Source: Lasiodiplodia sp. COLG20
Lineage: Eukaryota > Ascomycota > Dothideomycetes > Botryosphaeriales > Botryosphaeriaceae
Assembly (NCBI GenBank): GCA_009801085.1
Contig: VNWV01000018.1
Coordinates: 124,001-188,000, forward strand
Reading direction: 5' to 3'
Length of the DNA: 64,000 nt
Part shown: one piece after another, positions 10,322 to 22,953 of the stretch
Layout of the letters: the number at the start of each line of letters is the position of its first letter
Position numbering within the stretch: the first letter of the stretch is position 1
Translations under genes and position numbers: made by a program
Notes under the pieces: model-generated
What the model saw: only the letters and a program-made list of their open reading frames with translations
Told to the model about the DNA's origin: nothing
Database searches by the model: none

Positions 10322-13300
10322 ATGTCAGCCAGAGGCGGCAGAGGAGCCCCGCGCGGTGGTGGCCGCGGTCGGGGAGGATTCCCCGGCACCGACCGCGGAG
10401 GCTACGGCGGCGGCGGCGATCGCGGCGGCTATCGTGGAGGTGGCGATCGCGGCGGCGGCTTTCGTGGAGGCGGCGACCGGGGAGGATTCCACGGCGGACG
10501 CGGCGGACGCGGAGGGGGGAGGGGCGGCTTCCAGCAAGGCGTCCAGATCTATACGTGAGTCGTTTGTCGATGGTTGCATACCGTGATGACGCGCTAACCA
10601 CGACACGCGTCACTCCAGGCAGCCAGGCACCGCCATTCCCGCCCCCAACGCTCGTGTCACGGCGGCTGAAGAAGCCATCCAGAAGGCTGCCACGGGAACG
10701 CAAGCTCTCGCTAACCTGTCGCTGGGTGACAGGTTCCCTAGCCGCCCCGGCTTTGGGACCAGAGGTACGCCCGTGACCCTGTGGGCCAACTACTACGAAT
10801 TGGTGCCGCCCAAGGACCTTCTACTTCATCGCTATGATATTGCTGTCGCTCCAGAGGCCAAGGGAAAGAAGCACAACCAGCTTGTGCGGCTGATGCTCGA
10901 TACGCCTGACCTGAGTCCCTTCAAGCCTGACCTCGTCTCAGACTTCAAGTCGACCCTCATCTCGCGGAAGAAGCTGGATCGAGATGAGATTACCCTCAGC
11001 ATCCAGTACCGTGCTGAGGATGAAGATGATCCGCTTCCTAACGCCCAGACGTACCGCATTCGCGTCAAATTCACCAACACCCTCAGCGTCTCTGAGCTGA
11101 TGGATTACTTGACATCCTCGAACCTGGGCACCCGCTACCCGGACGAGCAGCCCATTACTCAGGCCTTCAATATATTCATGAACCACCACGCCAAGGTTTC
11201 GGACGAAGTGGCCGCCATCGGAAAGAACAAAGCTTTCTCCATGGGCGCGAACAAGTTTGAACTTGGATTCGGCCTGGACGCCATGAGAGGTTTCTTTTCC
11301 AGTGTTCGCATGGCAACCTGTCGCGTGCTGGTCAATGTCAATGTCAGCTATGGCGCCTTCTACCAGGACATTCCATTGGACCGCCTCATGATCAAGTACG
11401 GCGCCGGCAACAAGCTCCGATTGGAGAAGTTCGTGAAGAAGCTGAAGATCAGAACTACGCACCTCCCGCAGAAGAAGAACAGGGCAGGCAAAGTCCTACT
11501 CAGGGTCAAGACTATTGTTGCGTTCGCCAACAAGTATGATGGCCGCAACTTGGAGCACCCACCGAGGGTGAGGGCTTACGGCGCCGGTCCGAAAGACGTC
11601 GAGTTCTGGATGGACAGTGCGCCACAACAGACGTCTGCAGGCTCAGGCAAGGGAAAGGGAAAGGGCAAAGGCAAAGCCGCCGGCCCGGCGAAGCCACAGC
11701 CTGGGGCTGCGTCTGGTGGTCGCTACATCAGCGTCTATGATTTCTTCGTCACGGGTAAGTGACTTCTTACAGAATAAAGTAGCCATCACGCTAACGGCAA
11801 GCAGCATATGGCAGGCGCATTGCCGATCCCTCACTCCCAGTTGTCAATGTTGGAACGAGGGATCACCCTTCATACCTTCCTCCCGAGGTTGGTGTCGTGA
11901 TGCCCGCTCAGCCGGCCAAATCAAAGCTGGATGCAGAGCAGACGGCGCAAATGATCAAGTGTGCGGTGCGTCGGCCATGGGAGAACGCTACGTCAATTGT
12001 CAACGAAGGATACCAGACTGTTGGACTCAACAAGGAAGGAAATCTGCAGCTTGTAAGTTTCCCCATGTAGGCACTATTCCTCTTTTCTAACGCACGGCGA
12101 GGCCCAATTCGGCATCTCAGTCCCCAAGTCCTTGATCACGGTCCAGGGACGCATCCTCAATGAACCCAAGGTTCTCTACAAGCAAAATAAACCCGCGCAG
12201 ATGCGCGGTGGATCTTGGAACTTGCTCGACGTGCAGTTCCACACGCCGGGAACGGCTCTGAAGAAGTGGTCCTGGCTCCTACTCGCCATGCCGGGCTATC
12301 CGGATAACACGAGTGAGGCGGATTTGCAGCCGCTCATCACCAGCTTCTATAAGACCATCCAGAAGACCGGCGTTCCTCTCGATGCTCCGATGGCTGGCAA
12401 GCGACTCTACATCCAAGGCGAAGATGACCCACAGCTGGACGCCATGTTCTCGCGCGCCTCGCAGGGTCTCGACCTTCTGTTCGTTATCTTCCCTGGCTTC
12501 AACAAAAAGCTGCCGGTCTACAACCGCATCAAGCGCCTCGGAGACTGCAAGTACGGCATTCACACCATCTGCGCCGACGGCTCCAAATTCACCAAAGAGC
12601 GTGGCCAAGACCAGTATTTCCGTAACGTCGCACTGAAGTTCAATCTCAAGCTCGGCGGCGTCAATCACACTGTCTCCAACATCGCGCCGCTACTTGACAT
12701 GGCCACCACCATGGTCGTCGGTATCGATGTCACGCACCCGTCTCCCGACTCCAGCAGCGCCGCGCCCAGCATCGCCGCCATGGTCGCCAGCGTCGACGCG
12801 CGCCTCGGCCAATGGCCCGCCACCCTCTCAGTCCAGCAATCCGCCCGGCAGGAGATGGTCTCGTCGCTCACGACCATGCTGATCTCGCGCCTCCGCCTCT
12901 GGCAAACCAAGGGCAAGAACGCCCACCTCCCCGAGAACATCCTCGTCTACCGCGACGGCGTCTCCGAGGGCCAGTACAACCTCGTCATGCAAGAGGAAAT
13001 CCCCCAGCTGCGCGAAGCCTGTCGCCAGCTCTACCCGCCCGCGCAGACGGCCAAGGGGCTGCCTCGCCTCGCCGTCGTCATCGTCGGCAAGCGCCACCAC
13101 ACGCGCTTCTACCCCACCGCCGAGGCGCACGCAGACAAGAACTCGAACACCAAGCCCGGCACCGTCGTCGACCGCGGCGTCACACAGGCCGCCCAGTGGG
13201 ACTTTTACCTCCAGCCCCACGTCGCCCTCCAGGGCACGGCCCGCCCCGCTCACTACTTCGTCGTCCTCGACGAGATCTTCCGCGCCCGTTATGGTGGTGG

Positions 13301-13607
13301 CGGTGGTGCGGGAAAGAAGCCTCTGCCGCCCGGATGCAGGAACGTCAGCGATGTCCTTGAGGAGCTGACGCTCGCGCTGTGTTATTTGTTTGGGCGCGCG
13401 ACGAAGGCGGTTAGCTACTGCCCGCCGGCGTATTATGCGGATATCGCGTGCGAGCGCGGTCGTGCGTACTTGAGTGATGTGTTTGAGGCGAGTTCGGCGG
13501 GGTCGGTGACGGATGCTGGTGGGCCGGGTGGTGGTGGTGCTCCCGGGGTTAGGGAGGAGGATATTAGGGTGCATGAGAAGTTGAGGGATTCGATGTTTTA
13601 CATGTGA
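10322..13607 (+). CDS. Argonaute (QDE-2-like), slicer-competent
   Basis: Exons 10322-10554, 10619-11754, 11805-12052 and 12102-13607 give 1040 residues. Residues 1-77 are an RGG/GGDRGG-rich low-complexity tail, as in many eukaryotic Argonautes. Then come the N domain with linker 1, PAZ, linker 2 (GNLQL joined to AQFGISV across intron 3), MID and PIWI. The PIWI catalytic tetrad is complete: D748 in GIDVTHPSP, the glutamate finger E790 in RQEMV, D824 in YRDGVSEGQ, and D986 in YYADIACERGR (Asp where animal proteins have His). HHTRFYP is also intact. The protein should bind small RNAs and cleave targets in quelling-type RNA silencing. A glycine-rich insertion at roughly residues 943-950 (GGGGGAGKK) and a Gly/Ala-rich segment near the C-terminus are lineage-specific. 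The end MFYM matches the usual Argonaute C-terminus. Confidence 0.96.
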
Positions 13608-16600
13608 GTGTGGGAGAGAGAGTGGGTGTGAGTTTGGTATTGGTAGGGGGAGGGGGAAGGGATTGAGATTGAGGTTCAGATTGAAGTCAAGATTGAGATT
13701 GGGCTATTTCGGGTTTGATGGTTTGGGTTTCATTCTGTCTTGGGTAGGATCACGAGTTAATGACTTTTGGACTATGGGTGTGCGTGCACGTGATGATGTG
13801 GTGATCGTGTCTGCTGTGCTGTGGATTTTGCCGGGGAGGGGGCAGTATAAAAGACGGACTGGAATGCGGGAACGCCGTTGAACTGCGGATGGAACTCATT
13901 CGAGAACTTGAAAAAAAAAAAAAAAAGTTGTACGAAAAGGAGACTTTCTCGGGAAGTTCCTGTTTCCGAGGTGAAAATCTTTATGTTTGTTTAGTGTTCT
14001 ACTCAAGTCCTTCGCTTCAATTATCAAGACCCATTGCAGAAGAGAGTCAAATTCATCCATCTATGAAGCATCGCAGCATCGTAACATTTTGATGGGGCTC
14101 CGCAAGGTTTGGAGTCGAGGGAGGTAGGTCTACCGAGCCGCATACTCGGATAAGTAAGCAAAAGAAACAACGCGAGAAGCACGGAAGTTGCTCGACCATT
14201 GCGTGACATTCCCATCTAAACCGAGAAATGATATGTACTGGACGATGGGGTAGAACCGAATAGGCCTTTGCTTTATAGCCCGTCAAACTTGTCAGGTACA
14301 CGCGCGTGTCAACACTTCGGGCCGTACACGCGCACGCGCTCGTTCCACCTGTGATCGGGCTATGGTCATTTGGTAGCATGGGCGACGACGTCATTTGTTC
14401 AGCTGGTGAGCGAAGAACATTCGTGTCAGATCTCTTCCCGCCCTTTAAAAGCACGGGGTGGTGGCTAGCGACGATTCCCTTCTTCATGTAGCCTTTGTGC
14501 TTCTATTCCTATGACGGACAGTATCGAAGACACTTGGGCGTGTGAGAATGCGGCAACTATACCTTTAGTAGGTCTGACTGACTGATAGAATGTTGACGCA
14601 TCATTCCTGGTTAATGATGCTCGTCTACATTCATGATTCATGATGCAGTGCGTGTTTATCTATGTCTAATGGAACATTGCAATTTTCACGACTAAGCAAG
14701 GAAAGGTAGATTCAATCGATAGGCACGGAGAAGACGGAGTGATAGAGGTATCTGGGAAGGCAGCAGAAGTTTGATTCCTTTGACTTCTCTACTTTAAATC
14801 GAACAGCTGTTTTGATGGCCTTCGAGACCTACCATCTCTCACCATCACCCCTCATATTTAAGCAAAGAACTCAAAGTACACAAAGATGTCCGGTACGCTT
14901 GCGTCCATCTGAACGCTCAGCCATCAGGCACATACGCACGGGCGCGTCCCCCCAACCCGCATGCACAGGTGACGCCACCGCACAATACCCGGAAACCAGC
15001 GGACCGCGATACTCGATATGCATGCACAGCATGTGCCCGCCGGTCAGCAGCTGAGCCTGACGCACCCGCGTGGGCCACTGCCTCCGCCGCTGCTTAAAAG
15101 CACATCGTCTGCACTATCTGCCGAAGTATGTCGGCGGTTCTGGTCTCAAAATGTCTGAATTGGCCAGCCACCTTTGTCACTTGTGTCTCCTGGTACAAGA
15201 AAAACCTACTACTCGCTGTGCCTTGTAAGTGCGCATACTCGTGCTACCAGTGCTTTGGGTTGGCGGGTCGACGGATCGACGGCATCAACTCTTGTACGTG
15301 AAGGTGATCGACATCATCATCCTGGACTGCAGCGTAGCTTTGTCCGAGCATGATTTGTTTTGTTGAGCCGGCAGCTAGTACCACGGGGATGTTACGAAGC
15401 AAGACGCAAGCGCGAACGAGGGAAGTCTAGAGTTTTAGAACGTGTGGTATGTGGCTCCTAAAACCACTGTGCCCGGGAACGCGTTTTTGGTGCGCAGAGT
15501 GGTATTCTTGGCCGAGGATACCGAATTATGCGTGCCCATTAAATAGAGGCTGATCCTGGTGCCGCGATGGAAGGCACATGCCTGGTATCAGTTGACCGGC
15601 TCGTGTGCCTTGTGCAGGAACGATGCTCGTGCCGGACCGGCGTCTTGAAGGCTTTATAAGTCACTATACTGGCTTCTCCTCATCTTTTTTTGCATACACA
15701 CGCAATTCGAGCAGGCGGGCTCTTTATATCCGAGAACATTACAAAGTTTAACTTTTCGGCTGCGGGTCTTGTTCCTCAAATCCTTTGTGACCTCACAACA
15801 GCTTCGACTCATGCAGGAACAAACACCATTGAAAAGCGATGATGACATGGTTCTAGCATCTATTGCTGCTGAGCATCGCTATGTGAAAAATGATAGTCAA
15901 CATAAGTTCAGCTAGTGGATAATGAATATTTGGGAAATTGAGAAAATAAGAATCCTGCCACCCTCGGGTGGTCCCAAGTGCTGACTTTGACCTGGGAATC
16001 GTTTGGAAGTAAGCTCGCATTTGCGCTGTTCCGTAGAAGCCGAGATGCTCAAATCAGTGATGTTGTTGCCTTGTTATCTCCAAAGTCCGAGCGCCAGACG
16101 TCAGCCGTCGAGAATGCGTGAGACCAGCGCACTTGGACAAAATAGCAGAAGTAAAGTGCGAACGACCCATGCACACGACCTGATGATCTCTTTTTCTTAA
16201 AAAAGCTCCCCCGACACTCCGACATCCAGATTTCCATTAGCGCATCTGTCTCAAAGGGGCATGGCCGAAGCATACTGACGACATGCTGCATGGTTCTAGA
16301 AGGGAAAAGATATCCCGTGCTGATGGTAATTGGGCCCATCCGGCCTGGTCCTGCATCGCGACAACTTTTAGCCGCCGAGAGATGTGGTGAGCAAAAAAGA
16401 AAAGCAAAGAGGCAGGGATCAGCGGTTGTTCGCGCAACGACATTGCGCGCGCGGATGCCCGTAAGCAGTTGCGCGTCCCAACGTGGCTTCGAGAACGCCA
16501 TGCGACGAGATTGAAGAATAGAGCGGCCAATGGCATTTACCAACAGCAGCTGCAGGTACGACCATCGTATTGGGTGGGTATGGGTGGTGTCGTGTGACTG

Positions 16601-18573
16601 TGAAAGCACGGGGCGCAGTCAGTGTTGCCTATTGTCGGGGAAAGCGAGTTGGAATTCCTTGGAAAGCTCGGGACAAAGCGATGGATAGAGGGGGTATAAA
16701 GGCGCGATGACGATATTAAGAAAGCGGTGTTGACGAATTAGGGAACGCGGTGAAGGATTTCACGGGGAGAGCCGAATGATCAGGGCGGACAATTAGGGAG
16801 TTCTCTCTTTGAGGATGAAATGGCCCCGCTGGGGCCGTTTAGGATCAGGTACATCTACAAATCAGAGTGCGTAGTCAAGGTAGTGTCGGAATGCTCGGGT
16901 GACCAATGACAGGGGATTGCATAGCGGATGCTGTGTATTCGATCCTTTTTTTACTCGTCGGTCATACCGAGATTTGAAATTCCAAGTTGGAAAGCATTGC
17001 GAAGGTAGGCCACAATAAGCAGAGGGCGGGATGCCGCTGATGCCGGCGCCAGCGGACCGGTTAGGGCTGATGGCTGGTGGTGGCTAAGCGGCTTTTGTGA
17101 GTGCCACGAGGAGTGGCAGTGAGCGGAAGGCATGGCTATAACTCCCGGAAGTAGGGGAACAGGCTGAGAAGCTTAAAAATTAACGTTGCGTCGCGGGCAA
17201 AGATTGGCGGGTTTAAGTGGAGCGGATCGGAATCAGAGACTCGGGTTGGTGGCTGCGGGAGCGGGAAAGTTTGGAGCTGATGGGCGTAAGCCGGGTGGTG
17301 TGGCTAGTGGGCATGGCTGCTGACAGCTCTGAGGTAAGAGGCCGGTCGTGTGAACCAGAGTCGACGCGTTTCGCGTGCCTGAGATGCGAAGGAATGACGT
17401 CGCAGGCATGGGCTGTGGGTCGTCCGTCAGCATGGAACGTGCCGAATACGGGCCGACTGTTGGCTTCGAGAAATGCATTCAGAGCCTCACCGACTGCACA
17501 GAAAAGAGAGTTGTGATGGGCATAGCGGGAGGATGGCAGATCTGTGCGCGTCATTGTTGCCCAGGTGAAGAAGAGTTGGGGGCGTTGGATCGACTGGGAT
17601 CGCCGGGCAAGATTTGCGTGGTCCGTGCTGTGTCTAAAGCTTTAGTCAGCGCTTGCCCGCCCGCGCCTTTCGTCGCCGCGTGTCCGCGCTCAGCCCCGGT
17701 CATCATGGCCCTCACAACTGCAAACGCGCCCTGTTGTCCTCCGCCTCACACGGACGTCGCCTATGGTGCATGTTTCTGGATCTACCCGCCTCCTCTTGGC
17801 GTTTTTCGACTTCTGCCGGCGCCATCAATCTTCCCGGTTTCTATCATCTGAGCCTCAACCTCCATCGCTCTCCTCCGAGCCCGTGGGTGGCCCGCCTTTT
17901 CTTAATATAGCATGTTGCTGACGGCTGTGTGCCCGTTGATTGGTCAATCTCGACCAATGACTCGCTATTTCCTGGACCATGGCTCTGGACCCTTTTACCT
18001 CTCAACACCCATGCTCGCCGGGATAGGCAGTGACGACATGGAACTGCTATCCCATCGCCGTCTAATATGACTCCGCGCTTTGTATGCATCTGCATTTGTC
18101 GACGGGAAATGCTGACCATGTCTATATCGGCCGTAGTCTGTTTGCTTTCTCAAACCCGAGCCACTGTGCTCACGTTTCCATATCATTCTAATCTCTGACA
18201 GCATCTCATCATGCTTCTCCACGCGCGTCGCCTGCCAAAAAAGCCCCCTCTTGCCCGTAAGCCTCTTTCTGCTGCATCTTGCGAGCGCCGGGACCTCCCA
18301 TCATCCATCCGGCCTCATAATGGGTCCCCTCTCACATCGAGAATGGAAGGAGTGATCCGTGCCCGACAAGCAACACGATCCGCCATTGCAGCATCCAAGA
18401 AAAAAAGCACAATATTTGACTTCCAACTCTCGTATATATCTTCCTCGCCACATGTATTCAAGTCACCAGTACAATCCAACTCTTCACCTCAGCTTTGGAT
18501 GCCCATATATCCAGTCCCTACTGAATTCGAAAGACCCCCACCGCGTGTATATTTGATCCCGTCCTTTGACACC
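13608..18573. other. Long gene-poor stretch
   Basis: Nearly 5 kb with no ORF I can support. ORFs here are short, overlap on opposite strands and show no domain content or convincing splice chains. It contains an A16 run (13911-13926), scattered TATA-like motifs, and palindromic ACGCGCGT at about 14300. GC content is mixed, so it is not an obvious AT-rich RIP relic. Confidence 0.5.
13911..13926. repeat. A16 run
   Basis: Sixteen consecutive A residues about 300 nt downstream of the Argonaute stop codon, in noncoding DNA. Confidence 0.8.
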
Positions 18574-19284
18574 ATGCCCGAAGGATCCATCAGCGAGGTA
18601 AGCCTTGTGAGCTCTAACATCCCACTAAGGCTGATCAAACCTGCAGAATGAGAAGAGGCAGCTCGTCGGTGCTCTTCAGACCCATCGTCTGAACACCATC
18701 GCCGAGCTTCGCCGCGCTGAGAAGTCTCTGGCTACCATTGACTCTGCCGATGTCTCTGAGCCCATGACATCTGCATGTATGTTGTTCCTGATCAGCTGTG
18801 AGGTTGCCAAGAAACTAATCTGGAAAGGGACCTACTATGTCAACTACCACGGCCTGCTCACCGAGCTTCGCAGTTTGACCCGGAATTATCCCTTTAGGTA
18901 AATCGCTGCACCTGACTCTAAATCACTACAACATCAACTGATTTGCTCCTCCTCGGCAGTTCCGATTGCGTTGAAGAGGCTAAGCGTCGGGTGTACTCGG
19001 ACCCCAACAGCAATCGGAGTTGGAACCTCGCGTGGCTCGTGTTGACCAAAATTCAGTCCGAGTAAGGCCTTCTAGAACCAACCCATCAGTGCTTTTTCTA
19101 ATCCTTTTACAGCCAGTTGATTTCTTACTATGCCCGCTACCAAGCCTCCCAACCAGCCATGTGGGGCAACCAAGCCCCTACTGCGGATGGTGTGGCTAAG
19201 CTCGCTAGCGCCTTCGTTAGCGAGTGGAACTTCGCCGTCTCACAACTGCTCCGTTACTGGGACCGTCCTCCGGTGTCACATTGA
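18574..19284 (+). CDS. Five-exon small gene, 165 residues, unknown function
   Basis: I assembled exons 18574-18597, 18647-18776, 18828-18897, 18960-19061 and 19113-19284. All four introns are 48-62 nt with GT-AG ends (gtaagc, gtatgt, gtaaat, gtaagg donors), the frame closes across every join, and one intron has CTAAT just before its acceptor. The protein starts MPEGSISE, has a helical charged N-terminal half (KRQLVGALQTHRLNTIAEL, ELRRAEKSL), then Trp/Tyr-rich segments (WTYYVNYHGLL, SWNLAWLVLTKIQ, YYARYQASQPAMWG) and ends in LLRYWDRPPVSH. It has no signal peptide, membrane segment or motif that I recognise. Regular spacing of Trp/Tyr suggests an all-helical soluble protein. The start context (gacaccATGc) is good. 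Existence is well supported; function unknown. Confidence 0.72.
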
Positions 19285-21955
19285 GACGTTGCCAGTGGTT
19301 GGCTCAGAGCAGTTCAAGCTAAGTACAGTCTTTGGCTGATCTCGTTCACTTTCCGTCGTCTTCTTTATTCTCGGTCTTCTTATTTCCTACCGTCTTCGTT
19401 CCAAGTCTTCTTGCACTCTTAGCGATCGCACCATTCCAGTCGTTTTGGCTATATACCTCTCCAGCGGGTTACTCTCGTTTCCATTTTCTTAGAAATTTCA
19501 AAGTTCGGGCCGGCACCGAGCATTTTCCTTCTGCATCTCCTTGACTGCTCTCGTGGCTTGTTTCCTTGTGTGCGCCATTCGTCATGCTTGACATGCTGGT
19601 AACTTGTCTTCGTTGCCCCGTGTGTTATCGCTGCATTTCCCCCAATTCTTTGGTCCCTGTCTTCTTCACTCCGCCGCTGCTGATGCAATTCCCAATCCTG
19701 GCTATCTTCCCCTTCGCACGCGCACCTATCGGCATCTAGGATCCACCCATGCGCCTCCTACTTGCTTACCATGGACACCATGCATCAGAATCAGGCAGTG
19801 AGATTACAGAGTATCCACGCACAGCCTTCATTAACTAGCATCCGGCACGGTCGACCTGAGACCGTGCCACGGCGACAAAAAGTTTCGACTTGACTCCGCA
19901 AAGGATCTTCCCCGGCTTACGGACGTATGTGGGTATCTGAGCCTGGCGGATGGCTGTATTCGTACAACTTCCGAACTCACGTACATGTCCAGACGTTGGC
20001 TCTACCTTCCCAGATATGGGAGATAAGACAAGTTTTCTGGAACTTACCGTCATGCCGCCATCGGAACAAGTGATTCTCGTCCCTTCCGCTAGGAATGCAC
20101 CCGGAGCAAACTACCGCTAAAAGTTGCCTCGCCTGACTCGAGAAGCCCGCTGCGATCAATGCATACCCGGCGACTTGGGCACCGTTAAGAGGGTAGGTGT
20201 CGCATTTATGGACCCGCATGACGAAGCTTCATCGGTTGCTCCCAAAGCAAGGTTGTAATATGATGAACCGGCAGTGTCGATGCCGCGTACAACAAAAAAA
20301 AAAGAAATTATCCATCTGCCGTTGTCGACGACACTGACGCAATAGATGTGCCTAAGGCAGGACGGCAATTTCAGCGCCAAGACTTTCAGAGAAAGTCTAG
20401 ACAGTTCGACGTATTAGCCTAAGGCTGAGACAAGCCAGGAAGAACGGTGGCTTGGGCGGGTTTCAAGACGAGTAGGTGCTTTCGTCAGGGTCCGTAGGGT
20501 GGCGGAGGGATGAACCTTGCCTTAAGGGGAAAGATGCTGCATGGGACGTCGGGGGGCGATGACGAAGCTCGTGCAGAGGCCGGGGTTTATCTGATCGGAA
20601 GCACGGATCTGACCGAGCGGAAGGAGCAGGTAGGTGTGCGTAGACGTGGTAAGTTCTGATGCCCAGCGTTGCGCATGCTGGAGGCTGAGATGTGTGATGA
20701 TGACGAAGCGTATTGCTAAGCCGCCGAGTGAAGCTTGGATGGAGGACAACCCAGGTAAGCATATCAAGCTCCGGTCAACGGTATGGCTGAACCATTTCGC
20801 AGTGTGCTATGCGGAGGGAGTTGCATACACCAGGATTAAGGTAACGGAGCTCGGTCTCAGCCCTGCTGGGTGAGTGGTCGGTGCGAACGAAGATTAACGT
20901 GCGAAACCGGCCCCTGCCGGATCGGTGAGGTGAAATTTCTTCCATTAGGCTTCTGGGGAGGCGATTGTGCCTTAAGAGGGCTCTACTAACGGTGTTCCTG
21001 TCAGGCATCCGGACGCGTGGCCCGGGGTTGTTTGGACGTGTGCGTGCTCCTGATTGGCCGTGTGTTTCATTGATCTCCGGCCGTTCGGTGCCACTACAGC
21101 TTCTTCCTCCCTCTTCTGCATCGCCCACCTTTCGCGCAAGATTTCCGCACCCGCTGGTTCCGCAGTCGCGAGAGGTGGGATGCTGCTTTGTCAAGACGTG
21201 CAGGCACATGCCACCTTCCCGGCCCGTCGTTCCAACAACGATCAGGCTCTCGTCCTGCTCTCTTACCCTTGCAGTGCTGCGCTCAGGCCGAATCATTGGC
21301 TATTCGGCATGCAAGTGGGCCACTGCCGGCATGTATGCGTATGCACGCAACGTACCTGCAGCCTCCTTCATTTGGCCATCACCCTACCACCGTCGGAGCG
21401 GTGCGCCACAGTAACAGCCATTGACTGATTGCGCTCAGGTCCCTTTAGAAAGGAGCCCGAAGAAGGCATCGCCGGTGCGTGCGTGGCCGGCGCTCGGATG
21501 CATTTCAGCCAACGATGTGAAGCATAATAGAGAGCGTAATAGGCACACCTGTGTGCTTTTCCGAGTGCGGCAGGTCGACTGTCCAATCACGGTGGCGCAA
21601 CGGCGAGGCCCCACCCTCGGTCGCTACCGCTACAGACTGCCGTAGTATGCTGCGCGTGATATAGAGAAACTTGGCCGGAGCGTTCCGTCGCCTTGAGTCG
21701 CCGCCACTTAATATTGAATGCCCACTCGACGATCGTATGCCAAGGCTTTTCCGGGATCAAAGTCTTGTAGCTCCGAGACAAGCTACAATACAGGCAGCTG
21801 CGTGGCTGCTCCAGAGGCTTGGGATGTATAAGAGTCTGCTCGGCGCTTCTTCTTGTTCTTGATTTTTCAGCAGCTACTATCCATCGCGACCATCTTCTCT
21901 CTACTTGCCTTACCAAAGATACCCAACTGCTTTACTTATCTTCGTCCCTTTCAAC
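19285..21955. other. Intergenic, no supported gene
   Basis: In 2.7 kb I see pyrimidine-rich 3' flank at 19340-19560 and then mixed sequence. The ORFs at 20775-21420 overlap on opposite strands without recognisable content. TATAAG at 21827-21832 may belong to the secreted-protein gene downstream. Confidence 0.5.
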
Positions 21956-22563
21956 ATGCGCTTCACACTTGCTTCTGCCGCCACCTTCTTGGCCCTTTCT
22001 TCTTCTACCGCCGCACGACCGGCGCTTTCTCCCAGGGCCAGTGACAGTGGTTGCACTGTTACCCTGAACAGTACCCGCACGACTCCCGCAAACCCTGCCG
22101 AAGTTATCCTCATGAGTAAGTTCCCTCACAGCCTCATCCTGTCCTACATCCCACTAATAAATATCCAAAGGAACCATGGTCAAGTGGAACAACTCGACCA
22201 ACAGCTCCGGATTCTCCTCGGTATGTCCAAACCTCGGCTCTGCGGCACCATGCATATTTTTTCATTTTGCCCTTACCTATATCTGCCCTTTTATTATGAT
22301 ACCATCATGCGATGCATCCAGCCACAGCCTGATTCAGCAGATTGCTAATCAGCGATTGACAGAGCTATTGCGACTGGTCCAACACCATCCAGGATCCCTT
22401 CTCCATCTTCTTCTACGCCGACACCATCCCCAACTACACCACCACCGACGAACTGGCCGCTGTGCTGGACAAGTGGGTCGGCACTTGGCTGATCTCGCGC
22501 ACGACGTCGCCCGCAACCGGGAATGCGGGCGATTACAACATCACCAGCGTTACCTGTGTCTAA
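21956..22563 (+). CDS. Small secreted protein, 136 residues, effector candidate
   Basis: Exons 21956-22115, 22171-22220 and 22363-22563 join in frame with GT-AG introns (gtaagt and gtatgt donors). The product begins with a clear signal peptide (MRFTLASAATFLALSSSTAA). The mature part of about 115 residues has three cysteines (SGCTV, SYCDW and TCV at the C-terminus) and many N-glycosylation sequons (NST, NNST region, NYT, NIT). The aromatic core FSIFFYAD followed by LAAVLDKWVGTWLIS suggests a folded domain. I recognise no family. Size, secretion signal and cysteines fit a small secreted protein; whether it acts on a host, a competitor or the cell wall is not known. Confidence 0.78.
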
Positions 22564-22953
22564 TCGGAGAGGCGTGGTGATGCAGTTTTGAACTTGTAAC
22601 ATTCGTGGTCGGAAAAGAAGTATGTTTGGAAATGCCTTTTGGAACGGTCGGCCCCCTTTTTGACGGGAGTTTTGTTCCTTTGACGAGAACTGAAATGAGC
22701 AATTTTGGGATACCTGTCTTCGTGCTTTTCATAGATCGTTAGTGGCTTGGGATTGTCAATATGAAATGTTTGAATGCGAACATACCCTGGAGCAGCACGA
22801 CATATCTTGAAGTCAACCCCGGTCCTTCAGCATCGAAGCGTTTCTTCCGGAATGTGGGGTACGATTCCAGAAGACTACGAAGAGGCAGGGGGGCCTGGGG
22901 GGCAGTTCTCTTTTCGACTTCGAAAATGCGGAAACCCTTGCAGCAATTCTTTC
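22564..22953. other. Intergenic between convergent genes
   Basis: This 390-nt gap carries the two 3' flanks of the secreted-protein and membrane-protein genes. Nothing else is seen. Confidence 0.6.

Noticed and set aside
12828..13574. 248-residue minus-strand ORF across the Argonaute PIWI domain
   Set aside because: It is an antisense shadow of the slicer domain; no family resemblance.
20775..21420. Overlapping plus and minus ORFs of 124-173 residues
   Set aside because: Both strands are open over the same stretch without domain content, so neither can be supported.
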